The notes under the pieces were generated by a model that was given only the letters and a program-made list of their open reading frames with translations, made no database searches and was not told the DNA's origin. Shown here piece after piece: positions 1 to 9,830 of a stretch of 62,488 nt of DNA; position 1 is the stretch's first letter, and each line of letters starts with the position of its first letter. Source of the DNA: Aureobasidium sp. EXF-3400 (lineage: Eukaryota; Ascomycota; Dothideomycetes; Dothideales; Saccotheciaceae); assembly GCA_024195585.1 (NCBI GenBank), contig SWBL01000310.1, forward strand, positions 1 through 62,488, given 5' to 3'. The position numbers were made by a program, and so were the translations under genes.

Positions 1-3000
1 ACTCTGATCAACCACAAACCTCACAATCTTGACTTCTTGGGTTTGGCCCATACGGTGCACGCGGTCAATAGCCTGTGACTCGACAGCCCAACTCCACCAG
101 GGATCCATCATGAAGACATTGCTCGCACACGTCAGATTCAACCCTACACCACCTGCTTTGAGGGAAAGCAAGAGCACGCAGCCTTTGGTGCGATTGGCGA
201 ATTCAGCAAGAACGGCAGCGCGGGCTTTTTGGGCCATGCTGCCATCGAAGCGGAGGTAAGGGATTGAGGCACCGTCGAGAGCGGGTTCGAGGATGTCGAG
301 GAAGGAGGTAAATTGAGAGAAGATGACTGATTTCGTGGCTGCTGAAGCTTTCTTGATGCGTTTGAGGTGGGTCAAGAGAGCACCGATTTTGGCAGAAGAG
401 AGTGTGTTGACGCGCCGGAGAGATACACGAGGGAGGCGCTGTTGTGAGTCGACTGAGTCACTAGGCTGTGTTGCCGTGTATATGTCTTCAAAACTGTTCT
501 GCGACTTTTCTTTAGACACGCCAGCTTCTTCATCGTCTTCGTCGTCGTGCCGGATGACTTCGAAAATGTCGCGTGCGTTGATCGGCTCACGACAATTGAA
601 GCACAGCGGCAACTCGTTCTTGTTGGTTGCGTTCTCGATCAGCTCAAGAAGACACTTCTTGCAAGCACTGTGCCAACAGCCCGTAACAGATTGCTCTTCC
701 ATGGGTTCTTCGAAACAAATCGGACACTCATGATTCGACTCCGCCTGTATTTGCTTGAGCACGTGTGCACCGAATCGGCTTGCATCTTCCTCTTCGGCCT
801 CAGACTCGAAGCGTTGGATCAAAGATTGCAAATCCATATCATCAGCAAGGCCGTTGGCAATGTCCGCTGCTGCCTCAGCGTCATCTTCGTCTGCAGTGAT
901 GCCTTTGCTGCGCACCAATGTTGGGTGACAACAAGACTGTCGGAGTCGTAGAATTTGTGCAAAGATTGTGGTATACGATTTCATCAGCGTTCCAGCTTCA
1001 ACGTTGGCAGCGAACGTCCTCTTGGCTCGAGCGAAGATGTGATCGTATAGATCACGTTCCACTTTTGAAAGCTCAATTTTTTGGATGTCGATAGTCTTTG
1101 GCGGCAACGGCACTAATGCCTCACCATCTGGAGTCTTCATATCCTTTGTACGTCGTAGGACGAGCGGCTCAAGTACAGTCTGTACGACGTCAAGTGCCCT
1201 TACATAGTCTTTGGACTCGAAAGGTACAGTGATGAAAGTTTTCCAGAAAGAGAAGTTACTCCAAGGCTCGACACGAAGGAAGCGTACGAGACTGAACAGA
1301 TCCTCAAGGCGGTTGACAATAGGCGTACCTGTCAAAGTCCAGCGATGTTCTGCAGCAATCTCATAGCAAGCACGAGCGGTTTTTGACTGCCGGTTCTTGA
1401 TCATGTGGGCCTCATCAAGGATGACACGGAAGTATTCAACAGAGAACAATCCGCCGTTTGATCCTCTGTCACCACTAGCAGCAACTACTTGGTTGTACTC
1501 CGAGAGCACAGTTCCGTAGCTGGTGATGATGACATTAGGCGCGGATGCTGCGTTGGTTTCACAACACAAGGTTTTCAAGTTGACGTTCTTGTCCGAGCCG
1601 TAGTAGACCAACGTCTTGAGCGTGCCGGGTTTCGAAGCCTTCTCTGCTTCGCTCTGCCATTGCGCTAGCAAAGACATGGGAGCAACGACCAAGGTGGTAC
1701 ATGGTGCTCGAGAAACACCAGAAGAGCTTTTAGGCGAACGTGGCAGGTCCATAACCGTTGACATCTTAGAGCCTTGCAAGCCAAATTCTGAAGTATGCGT
1801 GTGTACGAGACTGAGCATCTCGATTGTCTTGCCAAGTCCCATTTCGTCTGCCAGAATACCACCAAGACAATTCTGCTCCTGGACAGGGAAATCTAATGAC
1901 AGTTCACCGGAGTAAGGATTTACATAGAAGCTTGGCTGATTCTCAACCTGAGGCACTGGTGCGTCGTCTGCATCTTTTGTAGGCCACATGTATTCCTCCC
2001 ACAGTGGATGCATTGACGCCTCTTTGTGGTCAGACTTTTGATCTCTTTCCTTGCCTACCATCCAGTGCAAAGCTTGTTTTTGATACTTGCGAAGGTCCAT
2101 GACAAATGTCTCAGCAGGTTGCATGGCAGGGGTATTGAAGTCGAAGGATTGTGCTTTACGGTAGAGGCTGTCAAGCTGATCTTGCTCCAATTCTTGGCCA
2201 TCTTCAGCATCGTCCGAAGGAGGAGATGAAGGAGCTGGATCAGAAGATTTTGCTGGTTTGGCAGTACTCGGCTCAGGTTGTTCAGGCATCTCTGCAGCAC
2301 GCAAAATGCCTTCTCTTTTGTGCTTTTCGGTCGCAGAGTTGGCGCGTGATGGATGAAGATTGATTTCGGAAAACAATTTCACCAGTCCAACCTGGCGTAG
2401 TCTGAGGTCTTTTTCGTCTCGAGTTTCTTTCGCTTCATATAGGCCAGTTTCTCTGTTATTGTCCAATGGCTTGATAAGGCTGCCAGCATGGAAGCATGAC
2501 TTGAGGAAGAAACATCGCAACTGGAGATAGACAGTGTCGTTGGTACGGACGCGATCGGGCGCAAAGATACAGTGGCCCTCAAAATGACATACATTTTGGT
2601 CCATCAGGGTCGAGATCCAGGCAGCAGAGTCTTGCTCCAAGCGTCCAACCTCCTCCCCTTTGGCATTGGTGAAACGAACAATGACATCCTGACGGGTTGT
2701 GGCTCGCGACTTGCCTCCTTTGCCAACCTTTTGTTGTGACGGCTTAGCTCGTTCGATCTTAACTATTTCTCCAGATGTTATAATGCCAGTACCACTACGG
2801 GTAGTCCAGCCAACGACACCCAGGGCACCGATGTACCTTTTGGTCGGCATGGCAGACAAATCGACCTTGGGTAGCTCAATCTTTCGTGCAGATGTTGACG
2901 GTGTGTCCTTGACCTTCGGCCGACTTGGATGAGAGGCAAACGAGGAGACGGTAGATATCAAAGGATGGTTCTGCCATGAGCCATCCAGGTACATGTTGAC

Positions 3001-3279
3001 TGCTCGCTCGACATCGTTGCCGCATATGCGTTGAAGGGCATTGATGGTAGTGTCGGGAGCGTCGTTCCCGACGAAGGCTTGGAAAAGAGATGGATCGAAG
3101 CGATTGGAGCTGGATATAGAGGACTCTTGTCTAGGTTGTGCGGTATTGGTATCGTCTTGGTCGTTCTCGGGAAGGGCATTTATTTCGTCTGGTCCAGAGG
3201 GATCGGAGGCGAAAGAGGCATCCTGGGTTGGGGCTTTGTCGGCGAAGAAGCGTCTCTTCTTGTTTGGTCGCTCGTCCAT
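1..3279 (-). CDS. RAD5: DNA repair protein RAD5 (SNF2 helicase / RING E3), 3' end cut off
   Basis: This is the ATP-dependent translocase and ubiquitin ligase of error-free post-replication repair; family knowledge says it polyubiquitinates PCNA with Ubc13-Mms2 and remodels stalled forks. One uninterrupted frame gives 1093 residues and runs off the left edge inside the C-terminal helicase lobe, so only the last few dozen residues are missing. Order: a UBA-like segment near 50-80; HIRAN domain about 145-255; Walker A DEMGLGKT near 476; DEAH box near 620; RING starting CPICFEE near 850, inserted between the helicase lobes as in all RAD5 proteins; helicase C motifs such as VIFSQF near 985 and DRVHRMGQ close to the edge. 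Start chosen at MDERPNKKRRFF; an in-frame ATG five codons upstream (3294) is possible, and a TGA precedes that. Divergent from the NDUFAF6-like gene. Confidence 0.96.
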   Translation of the reverse strand, partial: MDERPNKKRRFFADKAPTQDASFASDPSGPDEINALPENDQDDTNTAQPRQESSISSSNRFDPSLFQAFVGNDAPDTTINALQRICGNDVERAVNMYLDGSWQNHPLISTVSSFASHPSRPKVKDTPSTSARKIELPKVDLSAMPTKRYIGALGVVGWTTRSGTGIITSGEIVKIERAKPSQQKVGKGGKSRATTRQDVIVRFTNAKGEEVGRLEQDSAAWISTLMDQNVCHFEGHCIFAPDRVRTNDTVYLQLRCFFLKSCFHAGSLIKPLDNNRETGLYEAKETRDEKDLRLRQVGLVKLFSEINLHPSRANSATEKHKREGILRAAEMPEQPEPSTAKPAKSSDPAPSSPPSDDAEDGQELEQDQLDSLYRKAQSFDFNTPAMQPAETFVMDLRKYQKQALHWMVGKERDQKSDHKEASMHPLWEEYMWPTKDADDAPVPQVENQPSFYVNPYSGELSLDFPVQEQNCLGGILADEMGLGKTIEMLSLVHTHTSEFGLQGSKMSTVMDLPRSPKSSSGVSRAPCTTLVVAPMSLLAQWQSEAEKASKPGTLKTLVYYGSDKNVNLKTLCCETNAASAPNVIITSYGTVLSEYNQVVAASGDRGSNGGLFSVEYFRVILDEAHMIKNRQSKTARACYEIAAEHRWTLTGTPIVNRLEDLFSLVRFLRVEPWSNFSFWKTFITVPFESKDYVRALDVVQTVLEPLVLRRTKDMKTPDGEALVPLPPKTIDIQKIELSKVERDLYDHIFARAKRTFAANVEAGTLMKSYTTIFAQILRLRQSCCHPTLVRSKGITADEDDAEAAADIANGLADDMDLQSLIQRFESEAEEEDASRFGAHVLKQIQAESNHECPICFEEPMEEQSVTGCWHSACKKCLLELIENATNKNELPLCFNCREPINARDIFEVIRHDDEDDEEAGVSKEKSQNSFEDIYTATQPSDSVDSQQRLPRVSLRRVNTLSSAKIGALLTHLKRIKKASAATKSVIFSQFTSFLDILEPALDGASIPYLRFDGSMAQKARAAVLAEFANRTKGCVLLLSLKAGGVGLNLTCASNVFMMDPWWSWAVESQAIDRVHRMGQTQEVKIVRFVVDQS

Positions 3280-3578
3280 GTGTGATATACTCATCTCCCA
3301 CTGTCAAGAAGTGGTCTGTATCGCGTATGAGGAAGGTCACAATGGTTCCGTCCCGACGCCTCTTTGCGGAAGGAGCGTCAGCGGGAAGACGCGTTTGGGA
3401 GACGCGTTTACTTTATTTTGTGAAACTGGCTGGCGTTTAGCCTTCGCTTTGTGAACAATATGCAAGACTAAGCTCTCTTGGGCGTAAAATCGTCATATTC
3501 GCGGTCATGATTTCGAAATGTTGCGACAGACTTGAAGCTGTCTTGTCGCCTTCCTTCTACTTTGCAATCTAGACAATT
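3280..3578. promoter_or_regulatory. Shared upstream region of RAD5 and NDUFAF6-like gene
   Basis: 299 bp separate the two divergent start codons. No gene of its own is visible; the segment must hold both 5' leaders and both promoters. No TATA box or conserved motif could be assigned by eye. Confidence 0.5.
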
Positions 3579-4782
3579 ATGAAGAGCCACACAGCAGTTC
3601 GCACTCTGAGAGGTGCTCTTGGTAGACAGCAATGCCAGTTTCGACGGACATATGCCACCGAAGTACAGCAACCTGCTGCGATAGTGTCGTCCGAGGCAGA
3701 GGTGGGCTCTGCGAGAGCCTACTGTTTGGACCTCCTAAGGTGGGAACTATGTCTACCTCTTTTTCGGTCACATTGTCTAACCATATTGTAGAAAATATGA
3801 CACTCCCTCATTTCTGCTACACTCATACATGGCTCCGAAAACGCGAGATGCCTACCTCGCCATCCGTGCTTTCAACATAGAAGTCGCCAGGACCGCCGAT
3901 ACAACGAGTACTCCCACCATCGGTTCGATGCGCCTCCAATTCCAGCGAGACGCCATTTCCAAAGCATTGGCTGGAACTCCCCCAAAACAGCCCATCGCCA
4001 TCTTGCTCGCCCATGCCGCCGAGGAGCTACAGAGAAGAACCAATGGCAAATCAAAGTTTAGCAGGAGTTGGTTCCACAGAATCATATCCACCAGAGAGCA
4101 ATACCTAACGAATCCACCGTATCCTGACCTGGCCACCCTGGAGTCATATGCTGAGAACACATACTCGACCTTGATGTATCTGACTCTCCAAGCCATGCCT
4201 ATGGCCTCTCTATCTGCTGATCATGTCGCCTCCCACATCGGAAAGGCAACCGGTATCGCCACCATCTTGAGAGGTCTGCCATTGCTCGCTTTCCCGGCTC
4301 CGGCGAACCATCACTCGAACCAAGGAGGCATGGCTGGCCAAGTTGGTGCCACCAGACAAGGTTCCGTCATGTTGCCTCTGGACGTCATGGCAAGACACGG
4401 CGTGCGAGAAGAACAAGTTCTTCGCGAAGGCGCTGAGGCACCTGGTCTGAGAGACGCCGTCTTCGAAGTTGCAACAAGAGCTAGCGACCATCTAATTACT
4501 GCAAGAGAGATGGTCAAAAACCTACGAGCAGGTCAGGATGCAGGCCACGACTTTGAGCACGGCAACGAGGAAGAACACATGGATTACGCTGCACCCCAGA
4601 CATCTACATCTGCACAAGAGATTCAACAGGCTTTCCCGGTCTACCTCTCCGCTATTCCCACAAGTCTATGGCTCGAGAGATTGCAAAAGCACGACTTCGA
4701 CGTCTTTGCTCCAAAGCTTAGAGTGACCGACTGGCGACAGCCTTGGAAAACATGGTTGGCATACAACAGATCCAACTTCTAG
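3579..4782 (+). CDS. NDUFAF6-like mitochondrial complex I assembly factor (squalene/phytoene synthase fold)
   Basis: Two exons, 3579-3739 and 3792-4782, give 383 residues. The intron (52 bp) has GTGGGA..TAG ends and a CTAAC branch site, and the join restores LLRKYDTPSFLLHSYM, a typical family motif. An Arg-rich N-terminus (FRRTYATE near residue 22) looks like a mitochondrial targeting peptide. The rest matches the squalene/phytoene synthase superfamily, including AYLAIRAFNIEVAR and IGSMRLQFQRDAI, but the paired Asp-rich motifs of true prenyl synthases are not seen. That is the hallmark of the NDUFAF6 group, which helps assemble the ND1 module of complex I. The function is inferred from homologues. 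Confidence 0.88.
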
Positions 4783-5718
4783 GCCAACCCTACTAGCAGC
4801 ATCATGCTTACTGCCCCTCGTGGTATGTACATATATTCTAATCATAACAAGCATTAATTTTTGGCCATGTCCGGGACCGTAAAATGAGTATGGATGCAGG
4901 ATATTCGTATTGGAATTAATGCCTTATTCCTGGTGAAGTGTTTGAATAACGACCCTAGCTCCAAGACCGAGGACGAGGACGACATGTCGGCAGAGGAACC
5001 TTGTGGGCCTTGAAGAAGACAACGCTACATTGAAGAACGAGCACGACGATGTGTTTCAAAGCTCCCATCTCAGGCTGACACGCCTAACTTCTGGTGTTCA
5101 CGACCCTCTGTGAGACAAGCATAAGACTACCGATTCACGCTCTCGACACAAAGACCAGCTATACCGCCCCGGTTCGTCTGCATGCGAACTCGGCTGTCAT
5201 CGTGGATGCATCAGAACCAGACTCTGTCCAAAATGTCTAAGTAGCAGACAACCCACATTCCTTACCATTAGGCTACATCGGATAATCTTCATTCCGACTC
5301 GAATGTTCGACAAAATCGACGCCACCTCTTTGTTCATCCCCAGATCGATCACTGGTCGAGACGAGGGTGTTTGATGGGTGAACTTCTAGTACCTGCATTT
5401 TATTTCGCATGGTCATGAGATCTTGGTCAAGCACATGCGGTCATAGGCGTGCGTAGAGGCTTGCTTGTGGAAATGTCTGCCGGAATCGAGCTTCTAAATC
5501 CGGCGTCTCCGAACAATGAACCATCATATTCCTCCTGTCGAGCCGTGTGCGGAAAACCTATTGAGTCTTTGCCGAGTGCCGTTTCTTTCATCGACAATCA
5601 AATCACTCTTGTCAGGTGGGTACCGAGTGAGCCGCATCTTATAACACATCGACCTGCTTCGCCCTCCTCAACGCAAGTCTGCTCAACTTGATATCACCAA
5701 CTGATCGGTCAAGTCATC
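4783..5718. other. Intergenic region, no gene seen
   Basis: About 0.94 kb between the NDUFAF6-like gene and the CFEM/WSC gene. Only short unconvincing open frames are present. The last 60-70 bp lead into the next start codon and are probably its 5' leader. Confidence 0.5.
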
Positions 5719-6517
5719 ATGAAGCAAACCTCTACTCTCTTCTTGGGCTTCACAGCTCTTATCTCCTGTTTGGGCGCCGCTGCTGCCTCGACTCCAGTGA
5801 GCAGAACAACTGTTCCCGTGAGTCTGAGCCAGGCTCTCAGCATCAATGTCGCCCAGGTCCCTGCCTGTGCTGTAAGTGGACTCCAGTTTTTCGTGCAGAG
5901 CGATTTACAAGTAGTCTGACACACGTGCAGCAAAAATGCGCCCAGGAACTTCCTGCTGAGTGCGAGGGCAATCCTCAGTGCATCTGCAGCCACCCTGAGT
6001 TCATGAACGACATTGCCTGCTGTGTCGCTTCCTCGTGCTCTCCTGGAGACCTTCTTCTTACACAGCAGTTCTCTGGACAGCTTTGTGGAATCGTCGGCGA
6101 GTCTCTGCCAACTCAACCCAACTGCACCACCACTATCAAGCCTATCGCCAACCCCAACTGGGCTTACGTTGGCTGTTACAGCGAGGCTACCAACTACAAC
6201 CGTGCCCTGAACTCGACTTACTACATTGATACCAACGGCATGACTCCTTCAGCATGCCAGTCTTTCTGCAAGGCCCGTGGTCTCAAGTTTGCTGGTGTCG
6301 AGTACGGTCAGGAGTGCTGGTGAGTGCTGTCATTGGTTTTGTCTCTCGAGGATCCAATATACTGACATATGACAGGTGTGGTAATGCTATCCAGCTCATC
6401 AACGGAGCCAAGAAGTTGGCCGATGATTCCAACTGTAGCAAGCCTTGCACAGGAGACGGCTCTAAGATGTGCGGTGGATCTGCCACCCTCAGCATCTACA
6501 AGTCTCCTAGCGCTTAA
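5719..6517 (+). CDS. Secreted CFEM plus WSC domain protein
   Basis: Three exons (5719-5871, 5931-6319, 6376-6517) give 227 residues. Introns start GTAAGT and GTGAGT and end CAG. Residues 1-23 are a signal peptide. Residues about 45-95 form a CFEM domain: VPACAQKCAQ, then CICSHPEF and CVASSCSPGD give the eight-Cys spacing. Residues about 135-224 form a WSC domain starting YVGCYSEATNYNRAL and including ECWCGNAI and KPCTGDGSKMCGG. CFEM proteins are extracellular and several bind haem or act at the cell wall; WSC domains bind wall polysaccharide. No hydrophobic GPI tail is seen, so it is probably secreted or wall-associated. The substrate is unknown. Combining both domains in so small a protein is uncommon in my experience. 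Confidence 0.9.
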
Positions 6518-6959
6518 AAAGCCATGGCTTTGCTTCAGCAGCGGTGTTCATTGATCGCATAGGCTCTTGGTATGGTTTCATCATGTATCGTAGATATTTG
6601 AATAACAATATTCTTTCAACCATTCATCTTCAATAAAGCTTCACAAAATGCTACGGTGGATCTATCAGCATCTTCTGAGGAGCCAAGGTACCAGATTGAA
6701 TTAGTGGCATCTTACTGGAAATGTCCTTGAATCTTTGGGAGTTTGATGTTATATTATAGTGATCCGTCATTCCCGTGCTATTCCCATCCCCAGGAGAAAC
6801 AACGACTACCCCCGCACCTCGGCTCATGGAGAGAGACCAAAGTAACGTCCATCCGAGGACAAACCACTACATAGCAGTCGAATTGACATTCTTATTTTCT
6901 ACATATCCAAGACCTCATAATCCTCATCCTTCAGAAACAAGATCTGAACATTCGTCGCA
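6518..6959. other. Intergenic region with a possible poly(A) signal
   Basis: 442 bp. AATAAA at 6632-6637, about 115 bp after the CFEM/WSC stop, is a plausible polyadenylation signal. The remainder is the presumed leader of the next gene; no other gene seen. Confidence 0.4.
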
Positions 6960-7748
6960 ATGGCTCAGAAACCAAAACTCACCCTCTTCGTGGATATAGT
7001 CAGTCCATTCGCATACATGGCTTTCTATGTCTTGCAACGATCACAAGCTTTTAAGCAAGTAGAAATAACCTACATTCCAATTTTCCTCGGTGGTGTAATG
7101 AAAGCATGCGACAATCGTCCTCCCATTCAAATCACGAGTACTGCAACCCACCCCACCTCCAACTACTCTGGAACCAGACTGACAATAAAAACCAGACAAA
7201 GCAGGATACATCGAATCCGACCGTAAACGCTGGTCCAAATACGCCAACATCCCCATGTCAAAGGAAATGCCAAAGGGTTTTCCTCCATTCACTTTGCATG
7301 TAATGAGAGCATTGGCAGTAGTGGAAGCTTCACAGCCAGATAGGCTGTCAGAGTCAATCGCAGCACTCTACAAAGCTATGTGGGTGGACACAAAACCCAT
7401 CGCCGAGCCCGCTGTCTTTGAATCTGTACTTGCTGAAGTCCTGGGTAAAGAAGGAGCTAAGACCATTGTTGAACAGGTATGTTGTGTCTTAAATAAGAAT
7501 CGTCTCTTCGGGCGACTTTTGCTGACAAGAATTGGGAACATTAGCATACAAAGCCAGAGGCAAAGGCAAAGTTGCAAGCGAACACAGATCTGGCATTCAA
7601 GGAGGGCGCATTCGGTTTGCCGTGGTTTGTGGCGACCAACAAGGAAGGTGTGACGGAGAAGTATTGGGGCTTTGATCATTTGGGCATGGTGGTGGAGCAT
7701 TTGGGGTTGGATAGAGGCCAGGCTCCTGAACTAAAGGCGATGTTGTAG
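6960..7748 (+). CDS. Glutathione S-transferase kappa / DsbA-family isomerase
   Basis: Three exons (6960-7137, 7196-7476, 7545-7748) give 220 residues, close to the usual 220-230 of kappa GSTs. The fold is thioredoxin/DsbA-like: LTLFVDIVSPFAYMAFYVLQ carries the conserved Ser near the N-terminus that activates glutathione, PIFLGGVMKACDNRPP is the substrate-loop motif, and GAFGLPWFV near residue 175 is the cis-Pro region shared with 2-hydroxychromene-2-carboxylate isomerases. Family members conjugate glutathione in mitochondria or peroxisomes. No clear targeting peptide or PTS1 is visible (it ends in KAML). The first intron donor GTACTG is weak, but only this join restores the conserved helix. 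Confidence 0.9.
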
Positions 7749-7996
7749 AAGAATAGATGATATCTATGAATATATTGAATATGCTGGACTTCTTGTTGCT
7801 GTGATTGGCTTATACGTACAAAATGAAAATCACTCATGCTTCGTCCCTAGCGACCCTTCCCTCAAGCACCACGCTGTTGACAGTCAAATACCTCAATGGC
7901 CATAGTGGGAAATGTAACGAGGATGGAACAGTATGGTTTGAAGGGTTTCCGAAAGACTTTCTTTTACTCGTCGGGTATATGAACTTTTTTAACACT

Positions 7997-9642
7997 TTAC
8001 ATACGCTCTCTCCTCCTCGGGGCAGCGCGGATGATGTTGTCTACACGCAGCAAGAGCTCAGCGGCCTCGCTAGCACTGCTCACAACAGCATGCTTAAGCT
8101 TGTAAGCCTCAACAACACCCAACTCGCGCATATCTGTGATACCGCCACCGGGGGTCAACAAGTCGAGACCTGAGTTGGTCATGCCGCTGTAGACTGCATT
8201 CTTGAGGCGGCTGACCAGCTCGGCAGAGTCGAGACCGGCGTTGTCGGCGAGGATAGTGGGCAATTGTCGCAGAGCCTTTGCGAAGCTGTCGACGGCGATG
8301 GCCTTCTTGCCAGCAACGTTTTGTGCGGCCTGATCGACGGCCTTGGCCATGACCATCTCGGCACAACCACCACCAAGAGTGGTCTTGGGGAACTTGACGG
8401 TCTGAGAAAGAACGGCAAGGGCGTCGTGGAGGGAACGCTCTGCCTCGTCGAGCATTTGCTCGGTGGCACCACGCAGGACGACTGTGCAGGCCTTACCTGC
8501 TGCGACTCCTGAGAAGCGGATCAGAGTGTCCTCACCAATGATAACCTCCTCAATCAAATCGCAGTGACCAAGCTTGACAAGCTCGGGGTGATCGAAAGTA
8601 GAGGTGATCTCGGCACCAGTAACCAGAGCAAGGCGCTCAACACCGTCAAAGTCGGCGTGCTCAATGCTGCAGATGCCGGCATCGCTGAAGAGCTGCTCGG
8701 GCCAGTTGTAGATGAGTTGACGGTTGACGAAGCAGTTGATACCGTGCGACTTGATGCGGTCGACCTTTTGCTTCATCTTCTCGCGCTCAGCCCTTTCCAA
8801 CTCTGCCAACTTGCCAGTCGAATCGACCTTGACACGGGCACCAAAAATCTTGACCTTATCTGTGTCCATGGCAGTGTTTGCGACCAGGATGTTTACGTTT
8901 TCGAGGCGCTTGGGCTGGTTGACACCAAACTTCTTGTCGAGAATGAAGCCAGAGTCGAGGTATGAGTCGGACAGCTTGCCGCCGGCCTTCTTGATGATCT
9001 GAATGTGGGAGAGGTCGGTGGAACCCTTCATGCGCAGGACGGCGTCTACGGCTAAGTTGGCGAAGTATTCACGCTCTTGCGAGAGGACCTTTGAGCTGAG
9101 AGTGGTGCTGGCAATGGCGAGGAGGTCTTTGCGGAAAGCTTCGGGATTTCCGCTGTTGTCGACAGCGGTCTTTGCGAGGGCGGCCAGGGCGGCTTGGGAA
9201 GCGATGCGGTAACCTTCGATGATGGTCTGGGGGTGGATCTTCTGGTCGACGAGCTTCTCGGCCTCACGCAGCAGCTCAGCAGCGAGGACAGTGACGGAAG
9301 TGGTACCATCACCAATCTCATCGTCCTGGACCTTTGAGATGTTGACGAGGACCTTTGCGGCGGCGTTGTCGAGGGCTATTGACTTGAGGATGGTGGCACC
9401 GTCATTGGTAACCATGATCTGACCGGTGGAGCCGGATTGCAGGATCTTGTCCATTCCCTTGGGACCCAGAGTGGTCTTGACGAGGTCTCCTACAGCGATA
9501 GCGCCAACAAAGGCCGACAGACGGGCATTCTCGCCCTTTTCCTCTGTGACATCGTCGGCGAAGATTTGCGTGGGGTTGTTGTACGACTGGAGAAGGTCAG
9601 TAAGATAGCGATTGATCCAGGAGTGGAGTAGAAACAAACCAT
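7997..9642 (-). CDS. CCT2: T-complex protein 1 subunit beta (CCT2)
   Basis: Beta subunit of the cytosolic TRiC/CCT chaperonin that folds actin, tubulin and other proteins using ATP. The main exon 7997-9586 encodes all but the first residue; the coding part of exon 1 is just ATG at 9640-9642, followed at once by a 53-bp intron (GTTTGT, CTGAC branch, CTCCAG). The joined protein begins [14 protein letters not shown], the usual CCT-beta start, and is 530 residues long. ATP-site motifs [11 protein letters not shown] and GDGTTSV are intact. An unspliced reading would start far upstream with non-homologous residues. Divergent from the SAD1/USP39 gene, with 188 bp between start codons. Confidence 0.96.
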
Positions 9643-9830
9643 CGTTGCGATGTGCGTGGGATATGTGGATGAGGAAGGGACAAAATGTTGGCACTTGGTT
9701 GTTGCTTAACAAATTCCCAAGTTCGACCTCCGCTGTCTGTCATGCTCCGCCTTGGCGGCGTCCAACAGAGAGCTTGCGGCGAACCAAGCAGAACCTCCGA
9801 ACTTGATTATTATCACTGTGCATATTCAAC
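9643..9830. promoter_or_regulatory. Short shared promoter of CCT2 and SAD1/USP39
   Basis: 188 bp between divergent ATGs must hold both promoters and both leaders. No specific element was identified. Confidence 0.5.
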
